Shown piece by piece: positions 55,854 through 63,443 of a stretch of 64,000 nt of DNA. The translations under genes were made by a program, and so were the position numbers. How positions within the stretch are numbered: position 1 is the first letter of the stretch; the number at the start of each line of letters is the position of its first letter. The notes beneath the pieces are model-generated. The model saw nothing but the letters and a program-made list of their open reading frames with translations, had not been told where the DNA came from and searched no databases. The stretch comes from Candidatus Thioglobus sp. MED-G25 (GTDB lineage Bacteria > Pseudomonadota > Gammaproteobacteria > Arenicellales > UBA868). The stretch spans positions 29,940 through 93,939 of the forward strand of contig NTKC01000006.1 of assembly GCA_002456995.1 (NCBI GenBank), in the 5' to 3' direction.

Positions 55854-57071
55854 TCAATTTGAAACAGCTTGTTTCCGGATCATCCTGCCAGTGCTGGGTA
55901 ACCAGAATGCACACAAAACTGCGACCAAAGCTGCAGCAGAAAAGAGCAGGTAGAGCACACCAAAAGTTCCGGTCCGATCAAACAGATCGCCTGCCACATA
56001 AACCGTTAAACCACCGATGCCCAGGGCGAGGACAAATCGGGCACCATATGCCACCGAACGCCATCTGAATGGCGTGTACTGTGCTACCAACATATTCTCT
56101 GCCGCTGCGAAAGTCACGAGAAAAGACATCGCTAACAACATCGCCAATATCAGGCGGTAGCCAGACGCGTTCGCAACCAGAATCAATGCCGGTACCAGCA
56201 ACATCCAGAAGATGAGGTAGATGGTCCGTGGAGAATAGCGATCTGCAAGCCAGCCACCGATAAAGCTACATACTGATGATAATGCGATGACGGTACCGGT
56301 GAGCATCCCGATTCCTGTATATGAATCCACTAAAGTGACTGTTAAACCCAGTTCGAACACCTTCGGCGCTGTGTTCATCATTCCAGCGTATACAAAACCG
56401 TTACAAGCCATGGTCACGAGCAACACCAGGAATACACGACGATAGTCGCCATGCGCAGGCACTGGTACCGGCGCACGATCAGCACTACGGTCCGATACCC
56501 AGCCTCGAGCCCAGGCAACCCATAGCAAGACCCCCGTCAGAATTGCTATTGCCCCAGGCAACACAAAGGCCGCTCTCCAGGAGACATAATCAATCATTAG
56601 CCCAACGAACACCGGTGCCACAGCACTGCCGAGGTGACCAAACGCACCGTTAACACCCAGGGTCAAGCCCTGCCGACGTGCGCACGCGACCAGCCAGGCA
56701 ATCCCAACCGGATGGTAGATCGACGCAAAAAGCCCTATCAGGGATAGCCCAATAAACAGACCAGTCGTATTCGTCGACAGGCCAGTAAATACTGTGGAAA
56801 CACCGATCCCGATAAAGAAAATTACAAGCATTCCCACCTGACTCCACCGATCACCAAACCAGCCTGCGGGCAGCGAGCCCACACCAAATAGGATAAGGCC
56901 CACGCTAGAAAGACCCAACATCTCACCATACGACAGATCAAACACACCGGGCAAATAAAGCACGGCAGTGGCATAAAGAATAGTCAGCATATGTGTAAAC
57001 ACATGGCCTACATTCGAGAAAGCCATAGATATCAATAGACTGGGATCATCTCGACTAGCGTCTATATTCAT
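55854..57071 (-). CDS. MFS transporter
   Basis: A 405-residue 12-helix major facilitator with the loop 2-3 motif GSLPAGWFGDRWSQVGMLV and the second-half equivalent GGWLADRYSPRTIYLIFWML. The early region SNVGHVFTHMLTILYATAVLYLPGVF resembles the FosmidomycinR/oxalate-like and organic-acid MFS proteins, which is weak evidence for uptake or export of small acids. It is 22 bases after the aminotransferase gene and 72 before the dehydrogenase gene, so it is likely the transporter of that three-gene operon. Confidence 0.88.
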   Translation of the reverse strand: MNIDASRDDPSLLISMAFSNVGHVFTHMLTILYATAVLYLPGVFDLSYGEMLGLSSVGLILFGVGSLPAGWFGDRWSQVGMLVIFFIGIGVSTVFTGLSTNTTGLFIGLSLIGLFASIYHPVGIAWLVACARRQGLTLGVNGAFGHLGSAVAPVFVGLMIDYVSWRAAFVLPGAIAILTGVLLWVAWARGWVSDRSADRAPVPVPAHGDYRRVFLVLLVTMACNGFVYAGMMNTAPKVFELGLTVTLVDSYTGIGMLTGTVIALSSVCSFIGGWLADRYSPRTIYLIFWMLLVPALILVANASGYRLILAMLLAMSFLVTFAAAENMLVAQYTPFRWRSVAYGARFVLALGIGGLTVYVAGDLFDRTGTFGVLYLLFSAAALVAVLCAFWLPSTGRMIRKQAVSN

Positions 57072-57093
57072 AGATGCCCGGGATTACGACTTT

Positions 57094-58245
57094 TCATGCT
57101 GCGGGGAGATGGTCCACAGCCTCGAACAGGCGCTGCACGTCATCTGCCTCGTTGTAGAGATAGGGACTCACCCGCATCGCATCCCCACGTTTACTGACAT
57201 AAACACCCATTGAGGCGAGTCTTTCCTGAAGATCTTCTGGCCATCCCTGCTGTCGACGTATACCGATGATATGCGCGACTCGGCGATGCTTAGGTGGCAT
57301 CAACATACCTCGATCCAGCGCAGCGACTTCTACAAGATCTGTCAGTATCTCGACTGACCGGCTAATTCGTTCTAGTCGCCAGTCAATTAATTGCTCCAGC
57401 GCACTAATAGCCATGGCGGGCAGTATCGGATTATTGCGTTCACCCATATCAAACCGACGCGCACCAGAAGCTCCATCCATATCATCTCCCCGCATCATAC
57501 CCAGTGGGGGGGTATCACTAAGCGTCCAAGTGTAATGCTCGATTGGCTGCGCTGAATGATGCCGGGGTGCCGCGTATAAGAAACTAAACGCATACGGGCA
57601 CAACAGCCACTTATACCCGGATGCAATCATGAAATCAGGATCAATCTCGTTTACATCCAGTTCCATTGCGCCTGCCGACTGCGTAGCATCGACAACCAGG
57701 GCAGCACCAACCTCACGACAACGTCGACCCAGTGCAACCAGATCGATCGAACTGCCGTCAGTCCACCGACAAGGTGCAGTTGCAACGATCGCGGTGTTGT
57801 AATCGATGTGCGCAAGGATCGCGCTGGTCCAGTCCCAGTCATCCGGCGTCGGAACGATAGTCAGTTTGGCGCCAACTTCCAGTGTTTTAAGATACCAGGC
57901 GTGGAAATTAGAAGGGAATTGGTCTTCGATGACGACTATATTCTGACCAGGGAGAACCGGCAATGACTCAGCCGCCAGTTTTATCCCGTAGCTCGTTGAG
58001 TGAACTAATGCTATGTTGTCAGCCTCGCTCCCGATTAGCAGGCCATAGGCCGACCGGCACCGTTCAATCTCGTCTGCAGTTCGATCCCTATTCAGGACAT
58101 CCCATGGCTGGGCCTTTCTCATCACACTTTCTTGACCCGCACGACAAGAAATTCGCAATAGAGGTCCCTGAGAGGCACAGTTGAGATAAACAATATCCTC
58201 TGGGATGTGGAACATCGCCCTTTGATTGGACAATTGGCCTGTCAT
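57094..58245 (-). CDS. Class V aminotransferase-fold PLP enzyme (isopenicillin N epimerase-like)
   Basis: A 383-residue PLP enzyme of fold type I, class V. The PLP lysine is Lys212 (IASGYKWLLCPYAF) and the pyridine-binding Asp is Asp186 (VVDATQSAG). It carries HSTSYGIKLAAESLP and WRLERISRSVEIL. The class includes cysteine desulfurases, isopenicillin N epimerase-like racemases and aminotransferases. There is no catalytic desulfurase-type Cys loop, so desulfuration is less likely than transamination or epimerisation. It is the first gene of an operon with an MFS transporter and a hydroxyacid dehydrogenase, divergent from the OYE-type operon. A long inverted repeat lies just upstream. Confidence 0.88.
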   Translation of the reverse strand: MTGQLSNQRAMFHIPEDIVYLNCASQGPLLRISCRAGQESVMRKAQPWDVLNRDRTADEIERCRSAYGLLIGSEADNIALVHSTSYGIKLAAESLPVLPGQNIVVIEDQFPSNFHAWYLKTLEVGAKLTIVPTPDDWDWTSAILAHIDYNTAIVATAPCRWTDGSSIDLVALGRRCREVGAALVVDATQSAGAMELDVNEIDPDFMIASGYKWLLCPYAFSFLYAAPRHHSAQPIEHYTWTLSDTPPLGMMRGDDMDGASGARRFDMGERNNPILPAMAISALEQLIDWRLERISRSVEILTDLVEVAALDRGMLMPPKHRRVAHIIGIRRQQGWPEDLQERLASMGVYVSKRGDAMRVSPYLYNEADDVQRLFEAVDHLPAA

Positions 58246-58272
58246 GTACTCTCTCCGTAATCCCTGGCTCGT

Positions 58273-58302
58273 CGTACGCTTACCGATGTCTAGAAGCGTA
58301 CG
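58273..58302. promoter_or_regulatory. Inverted repeat upstream of the aminotransferase operon
   Basis: CGTACGCTT (58273-58281) and AAGCGTACG (58294-58302) are perfect 9-base arms around 12 bases. The site is 28 bases upstream of the aminotransferase start on the minus strand and just downstream of a TATAAC-like -10 sequence, as expected for a repressor operator. The rest of the 270-base divergent gap shows no other clean structure. Confidence 0.5.
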
Positions 58303-58515
58303 TTATAAGATCCCACTGTATACCTACTTTTCAAGCGCGTGTGGATCGACTTAATCTAACCTTAAGCCTGCATTGCAGAACTGATTGTATTCGCTATCCG
58401 CATGGCATAATGCACAATGAGATCTGACTCGTGACGAACTGGTTGAGTCTGATTCGGATCAGTCAGCGAAACTGGCCTGGACTCTATATCCCATGTACTT
58501 ATTCTTGAGCGCGTA

Positions 58516-60483
58516 ATGACAGATAGCAACGCCTCTCATTTTCCACAACTATTCTCACCTTTTAGGTTAGGTCATACGGAAACACCGAACCGTATTGTCT
58601 CAACCAGCCATGGCACGAACATGGCCAGCGAAGGCGTTCCAACACCGCAGTTGATTGCCTACCATGAGGCCAAGGCACGAGGAGGTTGTGGCACGGTAAT
58701 GATGTTTGGCAGCGGCGCGGCCTCACCGTTGACACCGATCATGAACAATCACGTTAACCTTTGGGATGATCGAGCTAAGAATGGACTCCGTGACGCGGCA
58801 CACGCAATCAAGCAACACGGCGCACTGGCTATCAGCCAGGTCACGTCAATGGGTCGTCGAACCAATCTTCACGCTGACATCTTCGGTCGGGGCCCTTCAG
58901 CTACGTCGTGTGAACTGTCCCCAGCAATTCCTCATGTTCTGACAATCGGTGAAATAGAGCAGATCACAGCCGATTACGCTCAGGCATGTGCCACGCTCAA
59001 AGACTGTGGCTTTGATGGAGCCGATCTTGCCTTTTACGACGACCAGCTACCGGATCAGTTCTGGAGCCCTCAAACCAACCATCGACGTGACCGTTACGGT
59101 GGTTCACTGGAGAACCGACTGCGATTTTCTCTCGATGTTCTGGAAGCGATACGTAGCGCTGTGGGTCGGGAATTCATCGTTGGCGCCCGGGTATCCGGTG
59201 ATGACCGACTGCCGGGTGGACTGTCACCAGAGGAACTCCTGGAGATCATCCAACGACTGGATCGTACAGAGCAACTCGACTACTTCACGGTAACCGGCGG
59301 TACGATCTCGACTTTTCGCTCACGTGGTTGGAACATCCCATCGGCCTACTACGGCCTAGGCACCTTCGTCAGTCTGGCTGGTCGGATTCGATCTACCGTA
59401 AACACCCCGGTAATTGTGACCGGCCGAATCGTGACCCCGGATCAGGCTGAACAGGTACTTCAGAGTGGCGCGGCTGACCTAGTCGGCATGACCCGTGCAC
59501 TGATCGCCGATCCGGATCTCCCAACAAAAGCCAGGAACCAGCAGCCTGAACAAATTCGTGTGTGCATGGGCTCAAATGAAGGTTGCATTGACCGGCTGTA
59601 TTTCGGACTGCCGATTGGCTGTGTACAGAACCCAGTTGTCGGTAGAGAGCAATCCTGGGGAAATCTTACACCAGCTACAAAACCTCGGCATATTGTGGTG
59701 ATTGGTGGGGGGCCGGCAGGTATGGAAACTGCCCGGGTTGCAGCCTCCCGACAGCACCAGGTAACGCTTGTTGAACGTGACAATAAATTGGGCGGTGCTA
59801 TACAGATTGTAGCCCGCGCAGCCGGATGGGAAAGCTACTTGCAGTGCGTCACCTGGCTTAAGAATCAGCTACAGGACCTTGAGGTCGACATTCGACTCGA
59901 GACTGATGCCACGACTAACCTGATCCGTTCACTGTCACCTGATGCGGTCGTTGTGGCGACTGGCGCAGAACCAAGAAGACCAAATCTAGCCGGTGCCAAC
60001 CTGCCTCATGTTGTTACGGTTTCGGACATCCTCAGTGGTAGCGCAAGCCCATCGGGACGCTGCGTGATACTGGATGAAACCGGGTATACACCTGGTACTA
60101 AAACTGCTGATACCTTAAGTCAGTTGGGGTATGACGTTGAGATCGTGACCCGCCAGTATGCATTGGGCGAAGACATTGGCACCACTGTCAGAGCCGTCCT
60201 ACTCGAACGTTTGTTGCGCACTGGTGTCATGATCACTACTTTGCACACACCCGTCGAGATCACGACTTCCGGAGTTCGCTTGATGCATGTGCTTACAGAT
60301 GAAGAACGTTTTATTGAAGCAGATACCGTGGTCCTTTCTTCCAGTGGTATTGGGCGCGATGCGCTCCACCGTGAACTGGCTGAAGGAAACAACTACGAAC
60401 TCCATCTAGTTGGGGATGCTTTTGCTCCGCGTCACTTGAGACATGCCATGGTGGATGGCGCCCGGACCGGACGGGCACTGTAG
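58516..60483 (+). CDS. Old-Yellow-Enzyme-type NADH:flavin oxidoreductase (N-demethylase/dienoyl-CoA reductase-like)
   Basis: A 655-residue multidomain flavoenzyme: FMN TIM barrel (about 1-340, with RIVSTSHGTNMASEG and GSLENRLRFSLDVLEAIR), an Fe-S segment, then an FAD/NAD part (about 390 on, HIVVIGGGPAGMETARVAAS). The Fe-S segment reads Cys350, Ser353, Cys357, Cys369, so the second ligand is Ser where 2,4-dienoyl-CoA reductase has Cys; N-methylproline and stachydrine demethylase relatives also vary here. Relatives reduce enoyl-CoAs or oxidatively remove N-methyl groups. The class III aminotransferase gene starts six bases on. Substrate unknown. Confidence 0.88.
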   Translation: MTDSNASHFPQLFSPFRLGHTETPNRIVSTSHGTNMASEGVPTPQLIAYHEAKARGGCGTVMMFGSGAASPLTPIMNNHVNLWDDRAKNGLRDAAHAIKQHGALAISQVTSMGRRTNLHADIFGRGPSATSCELSPAIPHVLTIGEIEQITADYAQACATLKDCGFDGADLAFYDDQLPDQFWSPQTNHRRDRYGGSLENRLRFSLDVLEAIRSAVGREFIVGARVSGDDRLPGGLSPEELLEIIQRLDRTEQLDYFTVTGGTISTFRSRGWNIPSAYYGLGTFVSLAGRIRSTVNTPVIVTGRIVTPDQAEQVLQSGAADLVGMTRALIADPDLPTKARNQQPEQIRVCMGSNEGCIDRLYFGLPIGCVQNPVVGREQSWGNLTPATKPRHIVVIGGGPAGMETARVAASRQHQVTLVERDNKLGGAIQIVARAAGWESYLQCVTWLKNQLQDLEVDIRLETDATTNLIRSLSPDAVVVATGAEPRRPNLAGANLPHVVTVSDILSGSASPSGRCVILDETGYTPGTKTADTLSQLGYDVEIVTRQYALGEDIGTTVRAVLLERLLRTGVMITTLHTPVEITTSGVRLMHVLTDEERFIEADTVVLSSSGIGRDALHRELAEGNNYELHLVGDAFAPRHLRHAMVDGARTGRAL

Positions 60484-60489
60484 GGACTT

Positions 60490-61806
60490 ATGTCCTGGCC
60501 TGATCAATCGTCGCTGTCGCAAGCGCTGTTCACCCGGGCGCAGAAGGTTCTCCCAGGTGGTATTTCAAGGCTACAAACGCTGGTTCAGCCGTTTCCGATT
60601 TATGCCATCGAGGGTCAAGGTGCAACGATAATAGATGCGGACGGCGTACCACGCACAGATTTTATGAATAACTTTGCCTCTCTGATCCACGGACATGCAC
60701 ATCCAGATATTCTCAGTTCTGTCACTGAGGCTATGCACAAAGGCACCTGCTTTTCGATGCCCACGGAGCTGGAAATTCAGCTTGCCGAATTAATTGTAGA
60801 CCGAGTCAAACGGGTCGATAAGATTCGTTTCTGTAACAGTGGGACTGAAGCTGTGATGCTTGCCATCAAAGCAGCGCGGGCGCGGACGAACCGACCCTGC
60901 ATTGCTAAGATTGAAGGTGCCTATCACGGAATGTATGACTATGCAGAAGTTAGTTTAGATTCTTCGCCGGACAATTGGGGTGACGCGCCTAACCCGTTAG
61001 CCTATACCCGCGGTACCCCTGCAAGCGTCTTAGAAGATACTATCGTCATACCGCTCAATGACAGCAACACCAGCGAGCGGCTATTGCGTGATTGTGGCGA
61101 CAGGTTAGCTGGTGTACTGATCGACCCGGTACCGTTGTCCTGCGGGCTAATACCGATGGCCGATCATTTCATCGACATGCTGCATCGTGTAAGCCGTGAA
61201 CTCGGTGCGCTAATCATTGCTGACGAGGTCATTGCATTTCGTCTTGACTATCATGGTGCACAGTCAAGGTTCGGGATTGACCCAGACCTCACAACTTTTG
61301 CCAAGATTATTGGCGGCGGCTTCCCTGTTGGAGCCATTGGCGGAACCGAAGATGCCATGTCAGTTTTTAGTCATAATCAAGGCAAACCCCCAAACTCTTC
61401 TAGTGGAACATTCACAGCAAACCCATTATCGATGGCAGCAGGACTCAAGACACTAGAGATGCTCGACACCAAAGCCTACGATTACCTAGAAAATCTAGGC
61501 AGTTACGCCAGAGATGTCGTGGAGAATGCGTTTTCTGAGAGTGGGTTCAACGGACAAGTAACCGGGGTCGGTAGCATGTTTCATTTACATCTTCACGATC
61601 GTGAAGTGACTGACTACCGAACATTCTTCCGGACTGAGGCTGAAGAAAAATCCACCACTGAACTTCATCTTAGACTTCTAGATGCCGGATACATTCTCTC
61701 ACCTAAATTGGGTGGTTTTCTGTCTACAGTGAACACACGAGATCAACTTGACGGATTCGGCGATGCGTTAGCCACCGCCCTTGCCATTGAGATGCCTACG
61801 CGGTAA
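60490..61806 (+). CDS. Class III aminotransferase (glutamate-1-semialdehyde aminomutase-like)
   Basis: A 438-residue PLP enzyme of the class III (GSA aminomutase-like) family. The PLP lysine is Lys272 (FAKIIGGGFPVGA), in a region after ADEVIAFRLDYHG. Other markers are MNNFASLIHGHAHPDIL, CNSGTEAVMLAIKAAR and YHGMYD. Relatives include GSA aminomutase, omega-aminotransferases and lyases that use the same fold. The true hemL would not be expected in this setting, so this is probably a catabolic paralogue. It forms an operon with the OYE-type gene (six-base gap). Confidence 0.9.
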   Translation: MSWPDQSSLSQALFTRAQKVLPGGISRLQTLVQPFPIYAIEGQGATIIDADGVPRTDFMNNFASLIHGHAHPDILSSVTEAMHKGTCFSMPTELEIQLAELIVDRVKRVDKIRFCNSGTEAVMLAIKAARARTNRPCIAKIEGAYHGMYDYAEVSLDSSPDNWGDAPNPLAYTRGTPASVLEDTIVIPLNDSNTSERLLRDCGDRLAGVLIDPVPLSCGLIPMADHFIDMLHRVSRELGALIIADEVIAFRLDYHGAQSRFGIDPDLTTFAKIIGGGFPVGAIGGTEDAMSVFSHNQGKPPNSSSGTFTANPLSMAAGLKTLEMLDTKAYDYLENLGSYARDVVENAFSESGFNGQVTGVGSMFHLHLHDREVTDYRTFFRTEAEEKSTTELHLRLLDAGYILSPKLGGFLSTVNTRDQLDGFGDALATALAIEMPTR

Positions 61807-61899
61807 CGCGTTCGGTACCTGTCGGAATCCAACTCTACGAAACTATCGATTTAGGCTGTCACACATAGGTTTGCATTATCACAATCCCGCCGCGCTGCT

Positions 61900-61932
61900 T
61901 ATAATCGGCACTGGTGGTTACCAATTGGTAAC
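61900..61932 (+). promoter_or_regulatory. -10 element followed by a 16-bp perfect palindrome
   Basis: TATAAT at 61900-61905 is a perfect -10 box, though the -35 is poor. Transcription would begin near 61912, and the palindrome GTTACCAATTGGTAAC (61917-61932) then covers the first transcribed bases, 46 bases before the DUF1330 start. This is the classic layout of a repressor site. No regulator gene is adjacent. Confidence 0.65.
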
Positions 61933-61978
61933 GACTACCCGATAGACCGTCAAATATTGAATCACAATGGAGGAAATT

Positions 61979-62269
61979 ATGGCTAAAGGATACTGGATAA
62001 GTGCTTATCGCGAAATCAACGACCCTGCAAAGCTGGCAGCCTATGCGGAATTGGCAGCACCGGCAGTTAAAGCAAGTGGTGGGAATTTCTTAGTTCGAGG
62101 CGGCACAATTACGGCCAAAGAAGCTGGCGTGGCAGAACGGACAGTAGTGGTCGAGTTCCCCAGCTATGAGGGCGCACTGGAAACATACGAAAGCGATGCG
62201 TATCAGGCAGCACTAGAAAAACTTGCAGATGGTGTGGTGCGAGATTTTCGAATTGTCGAAGGCGCCTAG
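61979..62269 (+). CDS. DUF1330 domain-containing protein
   Basis: A 96-residue protein of the DUF1330 family, a small dimeric alpha-beta barrel fold. It begins MAKGYWISAYREINDPAKLAAY and has GGNFLVRGGTITAKE and VVVEFPSYEGALETYESDAYQ, the family pattern, with a late FRIVEGA end. The ATG at 61979 follows a strong GGAGG ribosome site. DUF1330 proteins are often found beside catabolic enzymes; their activity is not established. It is convergent with the mandelate-racemase-type gene and is preceded by a strong palindrome, so it is probably regulated and well expressed when needed. Confidence 0.9.
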   Translation: MAKGYWISAYREINDPAKLAAYAELAAPAVKASGGNFLVRGGTITAKEAGVAERTVVVEFPSYEGALETYESDAYQAALEKLADGVVRDFRIVEGA

Positions 62270-62288
62270 TTAGCATCCACGGTATCAA

Positions 62289-63383
62289 CTACTCTACGCG
62301 ATAACGTGCTACAGCTTCGTCATTCCATGCGATTCCATTACCGGCAGTAGTTGGTACTTGCACCTTACCACCTGAAACCGTTGTAGGCTCACGCATTACT
62401 GGGCTGGCCCAGTCGACATACTCGAGCCAGTGTGCGTTTTCGGTCGCGGCCATGAAGTGAATACTGATTTCAGGGAACAGGTGAGTGGAAACTGGAATGC
62501 TTGCAGCCTCCGGGAGTGTGACGGCTGCAAGCCAGCCCGTAACACCCGCGATACGCTGTACATCAAACATATAGTAGTCAGCTGCGTTGGCTTTTAGTGC
62601 TTTCTGAAATTCGAGTGGATTGAGCAGATTTTCTCCGGTCTGGATCGGTGTTTGCACCGCAGCCGCTAGTGCAGATGATCCGTGGTAATCATCATAGCGA
62701 ACAGGCTCCTCGATCCAGTAGAGTCCTTCTCCATCCAGTGCCTGACAGCGACTCAACGCCTCTTTCTGATCGAGTCCCTGATTAAAGTCGCTCATCACAT
62801 CAACGGCGTCACCACAACTACGTTTAACTGCACGGACCACAGCGAGATCTTCTTCAAAGGTTTCATAACCAAGCCTCAGTTTCACTGCACTGAAGTCACC
62901 CTCAGCAAGTAACTCCAGCGCCTGATCTGCCACTTTCTCTGGATCACCCTTTTCCACCCAGAGACCACAACTGTTATACGACTTTAGATAATCTCGTGTA
63001 CCACCTAGCACCGCAGCTAGAGAAAGGTCTTCAGATTTTGCTCGTATATCCCACAGTGCCATGTCTAGCCCTGCGAGTACCTGGCCGAGGATTCCGTGAA
63101 TATCGAGCAACTCGAGCCGTCGTCTCAGAATTGGGTCTACCTGCTCGGGATCCGCACTCATCCCCTTTACCAATTCTTCTACTGCAGCCACACAGCCAAT
63201 AGTTGGCTTTAACATCCCTTTTAGAAAAACAAATAGATAAGCATGCCCTGTCAACCCGACATTGGTTTCTACATCAAGCAGGACTAGGGGCAGTTCGCTA
63301 ATGGCACCACTGGCTGTCACAGGTGGGTACCTAAACGGTACGAGAACTGGCGTTGTCTTAATATTAGTGATAACCATCGTCAT
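62289..63383 (-). CDS. Mandelate racemase/muconate lactonizing enzyme family protein
   Basis: A 364-residue enolase-superfamily enzyme. The metal ligands fit mandelate racemase exactly with an offset of four: Asp199 (DFNQG), Glu225 (WIEEP), Glu251 (TGENLL). The Asp274-His301 catalytic pair is also present (DVQR and STHLFPE). At the KxK motif it reads Lys168-Leu-Arg170, so the general-base lysine equivalent to MR Lys166 is Arg. The His301 side may act as the base, as in acid-sugar dehydratases, so racemase activity is doubtful. It lies 60 bases after the PhyH-type gene, same strand, so an operon. Confidence 0.9.
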   Translation of the reverse strand: MTMVITNIKTTPVLVPFRYPPVTASGAISELPLVLLDVETNVGLTGHAYLFVFLKGMLKPTIGCVAAVEELVKGMSADPEQVDPILRRRLELLDIHGILGQVLAGLDMALWDIRAKSEDLSLAAVLGGTRDYLKSYNSCGLWVEKGDPEKVADQALELLAEGDFSAVKLRLGYETFEEDLAVVRAVKRSCGDAVDVMSDFNQGLDQKEALSRCQALDGEGLYWIEEPVRYDDYHGSSALAAAVQTPIQTGENLLNPLEFQKALKANAADYYMFDVQRIAGVTGWLAAVTLPEAASIPVSTHLFPEISIHFMAATENAHWLEYVDWASPVMREPTTVSGGKVQVPTTAGNGIAWNDEAVARYRVE

Positions 63384-63443
63384 GTCAGAATCCGATTTAA
63401 GTACGTTGAATGAGTCGAGGGATCAGTAAGATAGCTCAAAGAA

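Noticed and set aside
60490-61806. hemL (glutamate-1-semialdehyde aminomutase of tetrapyrrole synthesis)
   Set aside because: The fold is right, but the six-base operon link to an OYE-type enzyme and the surrounding catabolic genes favour a paralogue.
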